NCBI GenBank assembly: GCA_903813345.2
Contig: CAIIXF020000008.1
Location: forward strand, 5,529,341-5,593,340
DNA: 64,000 nucleotides
DNA from: Owenia fusiformis
Lineage: Eukaryota; Annelida; Polychaeta; Sabellida; Oweniidae
Direction: 5' to 3'
This document shows positions 1 through 11,336 of this stretch, piece after piece. Position numbers and translations under genes: made by a program. Below the pieces are notes generated by a model. It was not told where the DNA came from, ran no database searches, and worked only from the letters and a program-made list of their open reading frames with translations. How positions within the stretch are numbered: the stretch's first letter is position 1; each line of letters starts with the position of its first letter.

Positions 1-365
1 TGACCTTTGAAGATATCATCCATTTCCATATTGACATATTCATGATCCTCCTTTACTGTTGGTGTAGAATAAGCGTACAGCGGAAGTGTACCAACTTTGT
101 CTTTTGTAGTTTGACTTCGTATGGCCAGCTGCCGAACACCTTGAAGGTATGATTTTCTATAGTCTTGCAGGAGTTGTACTTCTCCAGGATCCAGAGGATT
201 ATGCTCCTGCTTGGGAATTTGGGGCATTTTATCAAGAGTCATGTGTATATTAGACGCCATTCGCTCGTAGTATTTTTCATTTGTATGATAAATAAATGGC
301 AGATTGCCTGCTCTCATGATTAAATTATCCACGGCGTGTGGGAACAGTCTACTAAAGTCAAGCAT
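1..365 (-). CDS. N-terminal coding part of an unrecognised protein, runs off the window
   Basis: From an ATG at 365-363 the minus strand stays open to base 1 (121 codons) without a stop. An in-frame TGA lies a few codons upstream of the ATG and there is a G at -3, so this ATG is a plausible start. The product begins MLDFSRLFPHAVDNLIMRAG and is hydrophilic, rich in K, E, Q and Y, with no signal peptide or membrane segment visible. I do not recognise the family. Its orientation is head-to-head with MLH3, whose first coding exon begins 3.9 kb away. Length, composition and the ATG/stop arrangement favour a real exon over chance, but no splice donor is visible before the edge. Confidence concerns it being coding, not function. 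Confidence 0.6.
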   Translation of the reverse strand, partial: MLDFSRLFPHAVDNLIMRAGNLPFIYHTNEKYYERMASNIHMTLDKMPQIPKQEHNPLDPGEVQLLQDYRKSYLQGVRQLAIRSQTTKDKVGTLPLYAYSTPTVKEDHEYVNMEMDDIFKG

Positions 366-1499
366 TTCTGTTGTGGTGCTAATGGCTATTCATATTAGGC
401 ATGTTTAATTGTTTTAGATAAAATATTTAGGTAACTGGTGACATATTAAGACTTCAGATTCCTTTAGATACCATATACCATATACCATATTTTTTTCTTC
501 TCTTATACCATATACGATAAATTTTGGCCCCTCTTATACAATATACAATAAATTTTCACGCTCTTATACAATATACGATATCTCTATACACCCCCCCCAT
601 TCATATATTTAGAAATATCTCTTCATTTTTTAAGAATTGTTTACTTCCGCCATTGTCATAAATGCTTTTGCGCAAGAAGTGAAATTCGTCTGACAAATTT
701 TGACCCCCTCCAAATAAAGACAGAAAAGTAGGTGTATAGATCTAATGTATATTTTGTTGATATTTTACACTAAAACTGATAGAAAAATGATTACAGCATA
801 TGTATGTTTCTGTTATAAACAGAGAAATGTATACAGTATCGTGAAATGACATCTGAAACATAACTGTGCGATAATTAGGATGACTGTGCGATAATTAGGA
901 CCACCGCACATGCGAGTCTAAGGGGTCTTAAATTGTTAGCGTTCGGAGATTGAGAAATGTCAAACACTACTTAGATTTTAGAGGAAAGGTTGATCTTTCG
1001 TCTCATATTCTCAAAGTAAGTTGAAGTTATCATATTTGAAATCGTCAGTAGTTTCCCTGAGTACCCGTGCGATGATAGGACGACTTCCCCTGCTTTCACT
1101 ACCTCTCAAACTCTGATAGAACATAAAATATAACGTTTACAAATGATTTTACCATCGAAATTGGTAATCAATGTTGTAATTGATGTGATTTTAGGTAAAA
1201 CGATCTCTGCGGACCACCAAATTGTAAAATGTCAAGATCGATAATCACTGGGTTCAACATTATGACCACGGACATCTAATACGTTCTTCGAACGAGATAG
1301 ATATCAATAACAGGACTGGCAACAAGATCCAAGTATTTTTCAAGACCGCCGACTCTCGTTGGGCTATTTATCCCTATTGACTCAGTCTGAGGCTTTGTAA
1401 TCGACGTAGATAGAAAATATTGCTTCCTAAATTGTTCTGAAATGCGATTATAATACTAAATGTACTTTGAACAGGTCGACTGACTAAAAAGTCGGCCAT
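366..1499. other. Gene-free 5' flank between divergent genes
   Basis: No coding signal is seen. Bases 470-575 are a degenerate run of TATACCATATA/TATACAATATA motifs. Bases 868-902 hold a doubled GTGCGATAATTAGGA motif. A diverged relative of that motif and of the following 'accgcacatgcgagtctaa' lies at about 3243-3305. The promoter of the minus-strand gene should lie here, but no core element can be supported. Confidence 0.4.
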
Positions 1500-2640
1500 T
1501 TGGCACAAGTCTCGTTCTCAAACAAAACGTGACAATCTTAAAATTCCCGGGAAGTTTACCCTTCTGAAAAATTCGACCTACTTTTATTCCTCGGTTGCTA
1601 TGCAGCTCGTTGAGAATTTCTTTCGAGAAGTGACATCATTGCAAAACCCCCCCGCTTTCGTTATCTTCATCGTCTAGTTTACGAATACCACATGTCGATG
1701 TGATGTTTTAATTGATAAAACCGAATTCCTTACACATTTCGTTATCTTATTGTGAAATAGCAAACTATGAGATATGTTTTCTCGCTAGGAATTAACATAA
1801 TATTATTTGAAGCGATTTTAGAAAATTTTGAAACCGCCATTTTGGTAATATTGATGACGTGATCACCATCGGTCAAGGTGAGGTCAAGGGTCATCCATCT
1901 TGCCATTTGCCCAGCGGAATCTTACCAGTCGACAAAAAACGATGAAATCACGTTAAAAATAAAATATATACTTTAAAATTGAGGCTGATTGAATATGAAA
2001 AGACTTCATTGAATACAGCTGTGCAATTTACAGTCACCAAGATGAGCTAATTTCGGAGAGATTTGGGAATTAAGAAAGGTAACTTCATTTTTTTCATTCA
2101 GGTTTCCCAACTTATTGAATTTGGAATCCCAATCTCCTTTCGCCAGAACATTCTCTACGACTGAGATTATGACACGTTTTCAAGATGGCGGTGTCAAAAT
2201 TTTCTGAAAATGCTTCAAATAATATTATGTTAATTTCTGGCGAGTTCACCAATATCATAACTTAATTTTATCAATTAAAACATCAGATCGACATGTGGTA
2301 TTCGTTTATTAGACGTTGAAAATTACGAATATGGGGATGACATCACTTCAAAATGAACTGCATAGCAACGGTGTAATAAACATTTTCTGATTGGAAGTCC
2401 TTGCAAATTCCTAAGTATTCACTTATTTTTAACAGTTTGTTACGAATTACTTAACATTTTTCTTATAAATGAATACTCACTACATTAGAAATAAACATTT
2501 TATAAAATATAACGAATAAAATCAGTAGCAAACGCAAAGAAATATATATTTTTTGAAGGAGGTCAAAATATTTAGAAGGGTAAATTTCGCGGGAATTTAA
2601 AGAACTGCATGAGGTAAGGCAAATGAGGTACGGATTGCAC
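1500..2640. mobile_element. Foldback (inverted-repeat) element
   Basis: The left arm (about 1500-1850) returns in inverted order at about 2180-2640. Three anchors support this. A CCCGGGAAGTTTACCCTTCT-like block near 1545 pairs with one near 2600. Sequence around the GAATACCACATGTCGATGTG stretch near 1684 pairs with 2287-2310. The TAACATAATATTATTTGAAG block near 1793 pairs with 2214-2235. The arms are diverged and of unequal spacing, so the element is old. No transposase is seen. Termini and target duplication were not resolved. Confidence 0.6.
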
Positions 2641-3416
2641 TGGACGAAAGGCTCGGAGATTGACATTTTGGTAAAAAATTGCTGGAGTACCTGTTATTTT
2701 CTAGTACAAAATAAAGTATGAAGGCATGTGTCAATTTCCTTGCTTTTTTCAGGAAAGTATCATTACATTGTTTTTTTTTAGAATATCTGGTAGGAGTTCA
2801 ATGCCGGGGAACTCCAAGAAATCCTGATGTTTCACACTTTCTATTTTTTCCAAATTTTCTTTCAAAGTTTCCATGATGACGTCACATGTTAATTTAGAAT
2901 CAACAGAGATGTGTGACGTTATGGTTATTTGTTTGTTTATACAACTGACGACATCTTTGGTTTATAGTTGCATAGGTCCATAGAACAAAGGGTACTGCCC
3001 ACTTCATGAGGGGCCTTTGTAAAAAAAGATTGGAATTTTACAAAAAATGATGCAAGCTTCAAATAAAAGCATCTTAAACTTAAAGCTCTTTTCTTCTATC
3101 TAATGATTGTATTTTTTATAGGTTATGGGGTTATGGGTTTCCACCCCCCTGGCTATGCCTATGATTATAGTATACTTATGTGGCTATTGATAGAAATATG
3201 AAATGTACAAAGTACCCTGAAATGACAATCGAATGGCAACTGTGTGATAATTTGGAAGCTAAGACTCATGCAATAATTCAAGGGACGACCACACATGTGA
3301 GTCTAAAGTCAGACTGCACTTTTCCATTTTGATGACTGTGTGCTTTTTTCAGATGAACATAACTAATTCCAAACAAAGCCTAAATCTTTAATTTTTCCCT
3401 AAAAGGGAGTTAATTA
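2641..3416. other. Gene-free spacer
   Basis: No open frame of interest. The stretch 3230-3320 is a diverged repeat of 850-915. The rest shows no structure I can name. Confidence 0.3.
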
Positions 3417-4112
3417 TCCAAACGAACAAAGTTCGGAGGGATATAGGGAACGCCTCCGTCCGTCCGTACATACGTCTGTCCATCCGTCTGTCTGTCCGTC
3501 CGTCCGGGCAATAACTCAAATACCGTTGGCCCGATTTTGTTCATATTTTGTACACATATACCCTATGGGGGTAGAAGTTCTGCTTGAAAGCCAATTTTCA
3601 AAATGGCCACTCATTTCAAAATGGCGGCTATTTTAGTGCCGATTTTACAGTTATTTAGGTCACTATGTAAAACTGTAATAGCAATATGTTTTAAATGAAA
3701 AAAAATTATATAGGACATTAATAAAGCTAGAAATGTAGATATTAAAGAAGCACATGGCAGCCATCTTGAAAAATGGCGGCCTTTACTCATTTTTACGATT
3801 TTAACTGACTCGAAAAGTAGTGAAGCGATTTTGTTCATATTTGGTATGTGAATACTATAAGCATGGCACACTGTCTAGTGACACTTTTGGTAGAAGGCTG
3901 CCGTTTTGAAAAATGGCCACCATTTTGTCGTATTTTACTATAACTCGAAAAGTAGTGGAGCGATTTTGTTCATATTTGGTATGTGAATACTATAAACATA
4001 CTGAATACTATACTGAATACTATATACATTTTTGCTATATACTTTGTAAATATGACATGCAGCCATGGCTGTTCGATGGGATTAGCTATGCTTTGGCATT
4101 GCTGTTGTCTAG
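3417..4112 (+). mobile_element. Non-autonomous Helitron, copy 1
   Basis: The element starts with 5'-TCCAAACGAACAAAGTTCGG, a TC start with a short palindrome, directly after host A. It ends ...GGCATTGCTGTTGTCTAG followed by host T, that is, CTAG-3' preceded by an imperfect GC-rich hairpin. A/T target, TC start and hairpin-CTRR end are the Helitron hallmarks. Next to the head is a CCGT microsatellite (about 3458-3507). The body holds two or three diverged units containing 'aaaatggccgccattttg' and 'gattttgttcatatttggta'. No Rep/helicase is present, so it depends on a partner. Confidence 0.8.
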
Positions 4113-4255
4113 TTTTTCTTTAGAATGTACAGTATTACCACTGAACAAAAACACATCCTCAGATACATTTGTAATGTGAACCATATTTGCGATAAATTAT
4201 GCCATTTTATTCCTCTGAAATATACAATGATTCTTTTTCTAGGTCTTTAGCACAG

Positions 4256-4367
4256 ATGATGATTAGACAGTTGTCTCCAGGATTGAAGGAGAGGCTACGG
4301 TCTGGAATTGCTATCACTAGCCTAACACAATGTGTCGAAGAACTAGTTCTCAATTCCATTGATGCAG
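4256..4367 (+). CDS. MLH3: MLH3 exon 1: start of MutL-homologue GHKL ATPase
   Basis: MLH3 pairs with MLH1 as MutL-gamma, the nicking endonuclease of meiotic crossover resolution, and also acts in mismatch repair in the nucleus. This exon encodes [20 protein letters not shown] and onward to NSIDAG. It contains the GHKL motif I (ELVLNSIDA, with E28/E29 and N33), where the catalytic Glu and the Mg-binding Asn lie. A polypyrimidine tract with AG at 4241-4242 suggests a 5'UTR exon upstream. The tandem ATGs at 4256 and 4259 are the natural start. The donor at 4368 (CAG|GTGAGC) leaves phase 1 (one base of Gly38), which exon 2 completes. The N-terminus is as short as in other MLH3 proteins. Confidence 0.93.
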
Positions 4368-4875
4368 GTGAGCATAATACTCGGATATTCTATTGTTGAA
4401 GCTTTTAATGGGGGGACTATAATTTTGGTTGCAACTTTTATATTGCAACTTCTCCTTCCTAGATCTTATGTGTATTTTGATTTAAGGGAGAAAAACTCAT
4501 ATATATATGCGGTAAAGACACAAAATGGAGGCAACTCCAATTATCAGAGGCACTTCGTCCTCTGTTTCCTCGAAACATAGGTAAGTTTTTGAAAACTCCT
4601 GCTTCACACTCGGTGATCAACCCCTTAAGGTATGTAAAGCTATAAGAATTTCTGTTCAGGCATTGACCAGAGTAAAGAAATAGTCAACGCAGATATGATT
4701 TCCCGATCCTATTTCTCTTGACCTATCTTCTTATTCCAATTAAGGAGGTATTTCGCCACTCATGAGCAAATTTAACATTGGCATTCAATAGCCTGATACT
4801 TATAGAATGTACAATACAAATTAAGATTGAAACTTTTGTTTATTTTCATCGCAATCTGCTTACAAAATTGAACTA

Positions 4876-5803
4876 GCCGGAAACGCGGCGCAGTCATCTT
4901 CAGCAATTATGGCAACGCGTCGACAGCATAGATTAAATTGTATGGCAACGCGGTGCAGGCATCAACTTCCTCTGTATTGTAAAGTACAAAGAAGTTTTGC
5001 ATTATGCTTTTCTGTCGAAGATTTTGATTTAATAAGGCATGTGACTTTTTTCAGAAAAAGACCAAGCAATACCAATCTATCCCTATACAGAACGAAGAGA
5101 CGAAGAATAGGGAGCAATTCTACAATAAACATAAATGTCGAGGGGAATAAACGGAAATTCATATCACCAGATAGGGGGAGGAGGCCAACAACCCCATTTC
5201 TCGAGGTCCGCTGGGCACCAAAAAAAAGCGCATCAACGTCCCGTCGGATAATGTAATTATCGTACACGATTGAACATCAGCTGCATTGCTGTCACTGCGT
5301 TTCCAGTTTTGTCAAATATGTATGATGTCTGAACCCGCGTTGCCGAAGTGTCTGAACTGCGTTTCCAAAATATACCTGGTTTTCCACCCAGAATCGGTTA
5401 ACAGAAGGCAAAGAGTGATGAAACTTTGAAGAAATAGAGATTACCGTGGTATATACGTGATTTAATAGATATGTGTCAAGTGACAAAGTCAAAAACATAG
5501 AATTTAAGCTAGAAAAATGCCACAATTGTCAAATTTCAGTAAGTGATTGACTTTGATTGACTTGGAATGTATTTCCCTGATTGACTAAATTTCAAGAAGC
5601 TTCACATATACATACTCTGTGAAGTTCTCCACTGAATGGTATATGCTATTATAACTGTAGCAGATACAAACTAGTGTATGAAGCTTATGAATAAACTTAC
5701 CGCCCTTTCGACCTTCCACTGAGTGGCCATTTTGTGTCTTTGCCGCGTTGCAGCCTCGTTTTGAACAGATATGCTTGACTGCGCCGCGTTACCTCTGACC
5801 ACG
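4876..5803. mobile_element. TIR element with GGAAACGCGGCGCAGTCA ends
   Basis: The left end GGAAACGCGGCGCAGTC (about 4879) is matched in inverted orientation at about 5786-5803 (GACTGCGCCGCGTTACC). The 'ggcaacgcg' motif is repeated inside near both ends (about 4911, 4942, 5332 and 5742). There are long open frames on both strands in the middle (plus 4909-5256, minus 4962-5267). Neither resembles a transposase and both are probably chance. Confidence 0.55.
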
Positions 5804-5813
5804 GTGATAATTA

Positions 5814-6737
5814 TCCCAGCAAACTAAGTTCAGGGGGATATAGGGAACACGTCCATCCATCTGTCTGTCCATCCAGTTGATAACTCAAATAAAGTTGGCC
5901 TGATTTTGTACACTTATACCCTATTGGGGTAGAGGTTTTGCCCGTAAGCTGATTTTAAAAATGGCCACTCGTTTAAAAATTGCCATCATTTAAGTGCCAA
6001 TTTTGCAGTAATTTCGGTACAATATATACATCTGTAATAGTAATATATCTTAAATGTAAAAAAGTTATATAGGACATTAATAAAGCTAGAAATGTAGATG
6101 TTTAAGAAACACATGGCAGCCATCTTGAAAAATGGCAGCCTCAAAAAGTAATAGAGCGATTTTGTTCATATTTGATATGTGAATACTCATAAGCATGGCA
6201 CACTGTCCAGGAGGATTGGCTCCCTGAACTCAAACTCAATATTCAACCTTAATCTTGATCAATGACAACATTAAAAATGTCGTTATTTTCTGACATTATA
6301 ATCATGGGCATTCAATAGAAGCCCATGTTATAAATAACTATAAATTCATAATCAGCGATCCAAAAGATTTGATCTGTGACTATGTGATGAAGGTCATAAC
6401 ACAATATATGGCAAGAATATCGATATTGCATTCTGGGAGCCAATCCTCCTTACCACACTGTCTTATGGTACGTGCCTACTAGGTGGCCATTTTGAAAAAT
6501 GACCTCCATTTACATTTACGTTTGTGAAATTTTGTTGAAATTTTATATATGTGCCTACTATTACACTTTCTTATATGACAATTTGGCTTGTGAGCAACCA
6601 TTTTGAAAATGGTGGCCAGCTATTTTTATGTGTGTTATTTTATGATTTTTCTGAAAAAGAAGTAGAAGGATTTTGTAAAAATGGCAGCCATGGTTGTTCG
6701 ATGTGATTTGCTAAGCTTTGGCATTGCTATTATCTAG
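5814..6737 (+). mobile_element. Non-autonomous Helitron, copy 2
   Basis: Same family as the element at 3417-4112. It starts TCCCAGCAAACTAAGTTC after host A and ends GGCATTGCTATTATCTAG before host T. The microsatellite next to the head is reduced to 'ccatccatctgtctgtccatc'. It is interrupted by a 246-bp MITE at 6208-6453. Confidence 0.78.
6208..6453. mobile_element. MITE with 9-bp target duplication
   Basis: Ends carry the inverted GGAGGATTGGCTCCC / GGGAGCCAATCCTCC, and the element is flanked by CACACTGTC at 6199-6207 and 6454-6462. The sister Helitron at 3417 has 'gcatggcacactgtcta' uninterrupted at the same point, which serves as an empty site. A 9-bp duplication fits a Mutator-like (or Rehavkus-like) transposase; the assignment is inference. 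Confidence 0.72.
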
Positions 6738-6971
6738 TTGTCATAGGCATAGGCAGGGGGGTGCGATGGGTGTGAACACAAGAAAGAGCTTGCTTTGAAA
6801 TGTGTTTTATTTGAAGATTCTAGCTCAATTTTGAAGGAAGTTGCATCAGATCTAGAAAAACTAAAACAAATTTTTTTGGCACATTCATGCCATGATCGCA
6901 CCTCCCTGACTGAAAGCTGGCTTTGCCCCTGATCATGTATGCTAACCAAAAATGTTGCCCTTGTACTTCAG

Positions 6972-7077
6972 GGTGTCATAATGTTGCAGTGAGGGTAGAT
7001 ATGGAAAATTGGCGGGTTCAGGTGGTGGATAATGGTTCAGGAATACAACAATCCCAGTTGAACAGCATAGCAAACAG
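6972..7077 (+). CDS. MLH3: MLH3 exon 2: ATPase motif II (DNGSG)
   Basis: Begins after a CAG acceptor at 6969-6971. Its first two bases complete Gly38. It then reads CHNVAVRVDMENWRVQVVDNGSGI and on to NSIANR. The DNGSG at residues 57-61 is GHKL motif II, which contacts adenine through the Asp. The 'NR' leads into the conserved 'NRYxTSKC' of MLH proteins, split across the next junction. The donor AG|GTATTA at 7078 leaves two bases (phase 2), correctly completed by exon 3 54.5 kb downstream. The exon is 106 nt. The consistent phase across both junctions and the conserved motif order make this secure. Confidence 0.93.
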
Positions 7078-7343
7078 GTATTATATCTTTTACATTGTAT
7101 ATTTGTTGATTTGTATTTATTTATTTGAGTTACAATTATTTTACACAGACACTATATATGGCCTTAAAACTTAAAGATGATGAGCAAGTCTTGCAACTTG
7201 TTATATTAGATTATAATGCATTAATGTAATTTAGATTATAATGTATTAATATATAATTTAAATTGTACATTCATGCAAAGGCGACACAAATAAACCATTC
7301 ATAAGTTTCAAAATATGAGATTCAAAACTTTTTTTTAATTTAA

Positions 7344-9778
7344 CGAGGCGTATAGCCTTTTTATTTTTTTCTTGAAGCCACTCAGTAAAATTACGATTTC
7401 TCTGCACTCTGATGTCCAATCAACATCATTCGAGGATCTATGTGTTCCTGGCATGTTTGGGCATCCCTTGATGACAACGTCTACCCAAAGTTTGCACGCG
7501 AAATCGACGTAATATATGACTGAAATCGGGAAGACAAAATTTGACATTCACAAACAAAATTGCTTGTGAAAACTATTTACAAAAGTGTTCCAGAGACCCT
7601 AATCGTGTTCACCTCATTGTACCGATGCGCATTATACCGAAACCCATTATACCGACGCCCATTAAACCGAAGCCCATTATACCAACGTGCATTATACCGA
7701 AAACCAATATACCGACGCGCATTGTACTAAAACCAATAAACATGATATACCGATGCGTGTTGTACCAAAATCTGTGCGCATGTTGTACAATGGTCCATAT
7801 TTCCCTGGTAATGTCCCGTTGGACTTCTACATTAATGAATATGTTAAAGCAATATTATGCACCGTGAGAAGTTCAACATAAAAATGAGACTCGGCTGGAA
7901 GCCAAAGTTATCAGCAATCTTAGGGATTGACAACAGTGGTTTTATCAAGTCTTTGAATCTCTGGTCAAAATGCACCAAGAATGTTTAGATAAAGGTGGAA
8001 GATACATAATACTGGATAACAGTAGTAATGTCAAATGATTAAATAATGTTACAATACTAATCCTTTTGCTGTTGTGGTACATAATTTGATGCATAATAGC
8101 AACAGACGATGGAGCGCCAAGATGATATGAACAGGAGAAAAGAATAATTACAAAACATAATTGTGACGCTGCTCCACATACCCGCGACTCCTGTTACCAT
8201 TACAACCATAACTTTTTTATTTTGAAACAGTTTGTCATGACACTTGCAGGATAAATTGTTGCAATGTCATTCTACAATCTGTAGTAATTTCATCTCACAA
8301 CAGGTAAATCTATTGAAATTAGAGCGTTTGTATCTTTACTTTCCGGACACCCTGTATAGTAAGATGTGACAATGGACTATGGTGGATGTATTGCATTGGA
8401 ACATAAGAAAATAACAACGGTAAATGGACACTTTACCATTGTCTTTACATATACCGTTGTCAAATATTACCATTGTCACCTCGATTTTACATCACATTTG
8501 ACCCACACCTACCATTGTCATTTATTCTGTATCTGCTGTCCTGTGTCATATTCTGATTGGTAAAATTGAAGCTTTTATTTCGATGGTAGAACATTTTTAA
8601 CTATATGATCAGTAGAAAAACACCGAGTGATTGCAGTACCAAAGGAATTTAATCTAGTCGCTCTGTTAAACATAGAGTTCATGAAAATATAACTGAAGCG
8701 ACCGCCATTTGTCGCCATACAATGGTATCTGACTTTATGCTTGTCAGGCTATTCTGGTGTGAGAATACTAATCTAGTATAAGTTTCAAGGAAAGGAAACT
8801 CAAAACTGCAAATACCCTAAAATCACAGCCCAAGTCAAACCTTCAGGTACAAGTTCTAAGCAAAAATATGTCACTTATTTAGTATTTAAGTTTAGTTTGG
8901 ATCAAAACTTGTTTCATATCATAAACAAATGATGTACGTACTGTTGATAGTTTGCGAAGATATTTCGTGATTTATTATTAAAGTTCTGTGCATAACATTT
9001 GATTAGATTTTGATATGAATGAGATTAAAGAACACTAAACAAGCTTTCCAATGGTATGTGCTCGCTATTTCAAAACATATGTAATATTGTCAGTGCGCAA
9101 AAAATATTTTGTCATCTAAGTTGAGTGTTGTATATTTGGCTAGGTATTTCAAAACGTATGTAATGTTGTCACTTCATGAAAATATTTCATCATCTATTAC
9201 ACAATGCATAACATTTAATTTCAATTCAATTTACTGTATTTTCTTTTACATTTTTGTCCTGTTTTTCTGCCCTTGAGAAGGGCTCATTGAATTAAGGCTA
9301 GACAACACGGAATAAATGTTAGAATTGTGGTAGCAACTTTTTTTTTTTTTAATTGGCTTCCATTTTCGAAGATTGCTCTAAATCAGACATCCTATGGCAT
9401 GTTCTCTTATCTTGTTTGTAAAGATTTTCGTCAATTGTAATTAATGAATATCATGTACCAAAACTTAAAAACTGTCCATAATATTTTACACCAAATAAAC
9501 TTTAAATATGTGTTTGATCGCTAATTTGTCTATCAATTAAGTTGGGCTTGCATTGTCTCTTAAAGGTGACACGCAGATAGATACACCTTTTGGTACAATG
9601 CGTGTTGGTATAATGGGTTTCGGTATAATGTGCGTCGGTATAATGGGTTTCGGTATAATGCGCCAAATGTGTAAGGAACACGGAGATACTCGAATGATGT
9701 TGATTGGACATCAGGGTGCAGAGAAATTGAAATTTTACTGAGTGGCTTCACAAAAAATAAGCAAAATTTTAAGCCACC
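7344..9778. mobile_element. TTAA-target TIR element with inverted iteron arrays (family T1, copy 1)
   Basis: Flanked by TTAA at 7340-7343 and 9779-9782. The homologous flank near 30960 has an uninterrupted AATTTAAGAAGTTG, an empty site. Inverted arms of roughly 200 bp start CGAGGCGTATAGCC on the left and GGTGGCTTAAAATTT on the right and share 'gaagccactcagtaaaat'. Just inside each arm are about 15-bp iterons of the form ATTATACCGAAACCC / ATTATACCGACGCAC (7618-7770, inverted at 9588-9663). TTAA duplication is the signature of piggyBac and Kolobok transposases. No transposase is seen. A truncated mariner-like element is nested at 7885-8354. Confidence 0.78.
7885..8354. mobile_element. Truncated mariner-like element
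   Basis: Homologous to the right part of the element at 11833-12810: 'gctggaagccaa', 'ggagcgccaagat' and the terminal 'tgtatctttactttccggacaccctg' block (ending 8354, then TA). The opposite terminus is missing. The remaining core, 8357-9587, shows no gene. Confidence 0.65.
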
Positions 9779-9885
9779 TTAAGAAGTTGTTTTTAAGGTT
9801 TATTTTTGTTTGAAAAATTGTTGTTATTTTGGTATAGGGTTCAAAAGTTAGGTCCATCCAAGTTCAAAGGTGATGGTGCAGTCTC

Positions 9886-10046
9886 CTAGAGTATTTTGAA
9901 TACTTGTAACATACCATCCACACCATTATAGTAATTTTTTGTCACTTTCTCTTTGATCAAACGCCAAATATTTTCTTCCTCATAGGACTTGATGAAGTTA
10001 CTGAGGCCAAGATAGTTTGGGTGTTTTAGAATGCTTTTTCGGTGAA
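9886..10046 (-). pseudogene. METTL27: METTL27-like copy A, exon 4 remnant
   Basis: Encodes the C-terminal part from about 'RKSILKHPNYLGLSNFIKSY' to the TAG stop at 9888-9886, with frame and stop as in copies B and D. A 28-bp deletion removes the splice acceptor and the first 17 exon bases (GGLIGN coding). The junction is 'cggtgaat|attttgtc'. The nearest upstream AG (in 'gattag') would join in the wrong frame. The copy therefore cannot make the normal C-terminus. Confidence 0.8.
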
Positions 10047-10199
10047 TATTTTGTCTAATCAAAATGCAGTTTACAACTTGACAATGACATGTTTCGGAGA
10101 CAGAACTGTGATGAATTTTGATGAACAGTTATTTTTCAATTTAAATTCACAATTGTAGTGGGACCCCTATATTGGTATACTAATGTATTCAAAATATAC

Positions 10200-10431
10200 C
10201 TGACTTAACTATCCTAGTCAGTTCCAAATAGCTATCAGTTTGGAGATGTTCTGGAAAGAATGCTCCGCTCATAACAACTGCATCATATGTGTTGCTCTCT
10301 ATGGGTAGGACTGTGCCATCTCCAACTTTTGAACATATAAGCTCTCTGTATATATTTTTTTCCTTTGCCTTATCTAGCATTTGCTGACAACAATCCAAAG
10401 CATCAATGTTGAAGCAACCATTCAGTTGTAA
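10200..10431 (-). CDS. METTL27: METTL27-like copy A, exon 3 (SAM-binding core)
   Basis: CAG acceptor (10434-10432), 232 nt, donor TCAG|GTATAT. It encodes LQLNGCFNIDALDCCQQMLD and on to LELTRIVKS, 77 codons plus one base. It corresponds to METTL27 'GFxxIdGLDxSxxML..A' (motif post-I, acidic D of IDALD) and 'YDAVVMSGAF', the motif II region. The exon itself is intact, with a few substitutions relative to copy D. Because exon 4 of this copy is damaged, the gene as a whole is probably not functional, although exons 1-3 remain open. Confidence 0.82.
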
Positions 10432-11336
10432 CTGAAAAAATATCAATAGCATTTTGTACTTTGGTTCATTTACAGTCCTTTCATTAGACATAGCTATGAT
10501 TGAAAAGCAATAGCCCCTCAACAATGTTTTTTATGATGAAAACTTAGTTTTTCATTTTCAATTGAAATGATATTACTGTTGGTAGTATATTCACAAGATA
10601 TATCTTTCAAATGTAATTTGTATTTTTAGCCTGAGCCCTATGGGCCATGAATGAGAGGGGGGGGGGTCAGGAAAATGGGAATTTTCATTAATTTTAAGGT
10701 CATTGTGCACTTTGATGAAATTTCATGACCATGTGCTATTTTCAGATAAACATAACTCATTCCACACATCATTTAATCTTTCATACTTGCACAAAAGATG
10801 CATTAGTGTACCTAGACTATTATTTGAGGGTTGATAATTCTTCAGAATGTTTGAATAACCAGAATATTCAGTGGTTTACTTTTCAAAATTGCAAAAAATC
10901 CAAAGTGTACTCTGGCCTTAAGATCTTTCTGAAGTATAGCTAAAATTATACTCAAATGATTTGAGTCTCAGAAAATTTAAAATGTCTGCCTTATGTGGGA
11001 TATCATTATAATTTCATTATCCCTTCAAATCCTTTCAAAAACAGTACCCAGTTTTAGGGATTTTTCAAAAAGTAGACCCAGTTCTAGGGATTTTTTCATC
11101 AAAATGGGACCCATATCTAGGGTTTTTTCTTCAAAATGGCGAAAAGGTGACCCACTTTAGCGGCTCCATATAGCCAATATATGGAAGTACCCCCCCCAGG
11201 TCACCTCAAATAAGTCAAATAAAATTGTATGCACTGTTTCTTCTATGCTAGTATTGAACTTTTTCCCATCATTTATTGAACCTGTGTGTTATTTTAAATC
11301 AATCATATTTCACTTGGTATATTTACCTCTCTTCCA

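Larger units (their letters stand above)
4368..6971 (+). other. MLH3 intron 1 (2.6 kb)
   Basis: Bounded by CAG|GTGAGC at 4365-4373 and by ...TTGTACTTCAG ending at 6971. It contains a TIR element (4876-5803) and a Helitron (5814-6737) that itself carries a MITE. The remaining stretches 4368-4875 and 6738-6960 show no gene. Confidence 0.88.

Noticed and set aside
4909-5256. 115-codon plus-strand frame (MATRRQHRLN...)
   Set aside because: It lies inside a TIR element, overlaps an equally long frame on the other strand and repeats the element's own 'ggcaacgcg' motif; no protein family is recognisable.
7541-7867. 108-codon frame with an IPKPIIPTPI-like repeat
   Set aside because: The peptide repeat is only the translation of the 15-bp DNA iterons of the TTAA element.
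10040-10070. Alternative acceptor rescuing copy A exon 4
   Set aside because: The nearest AG (in 'gattag') joins exon 3 in the wrong frame.
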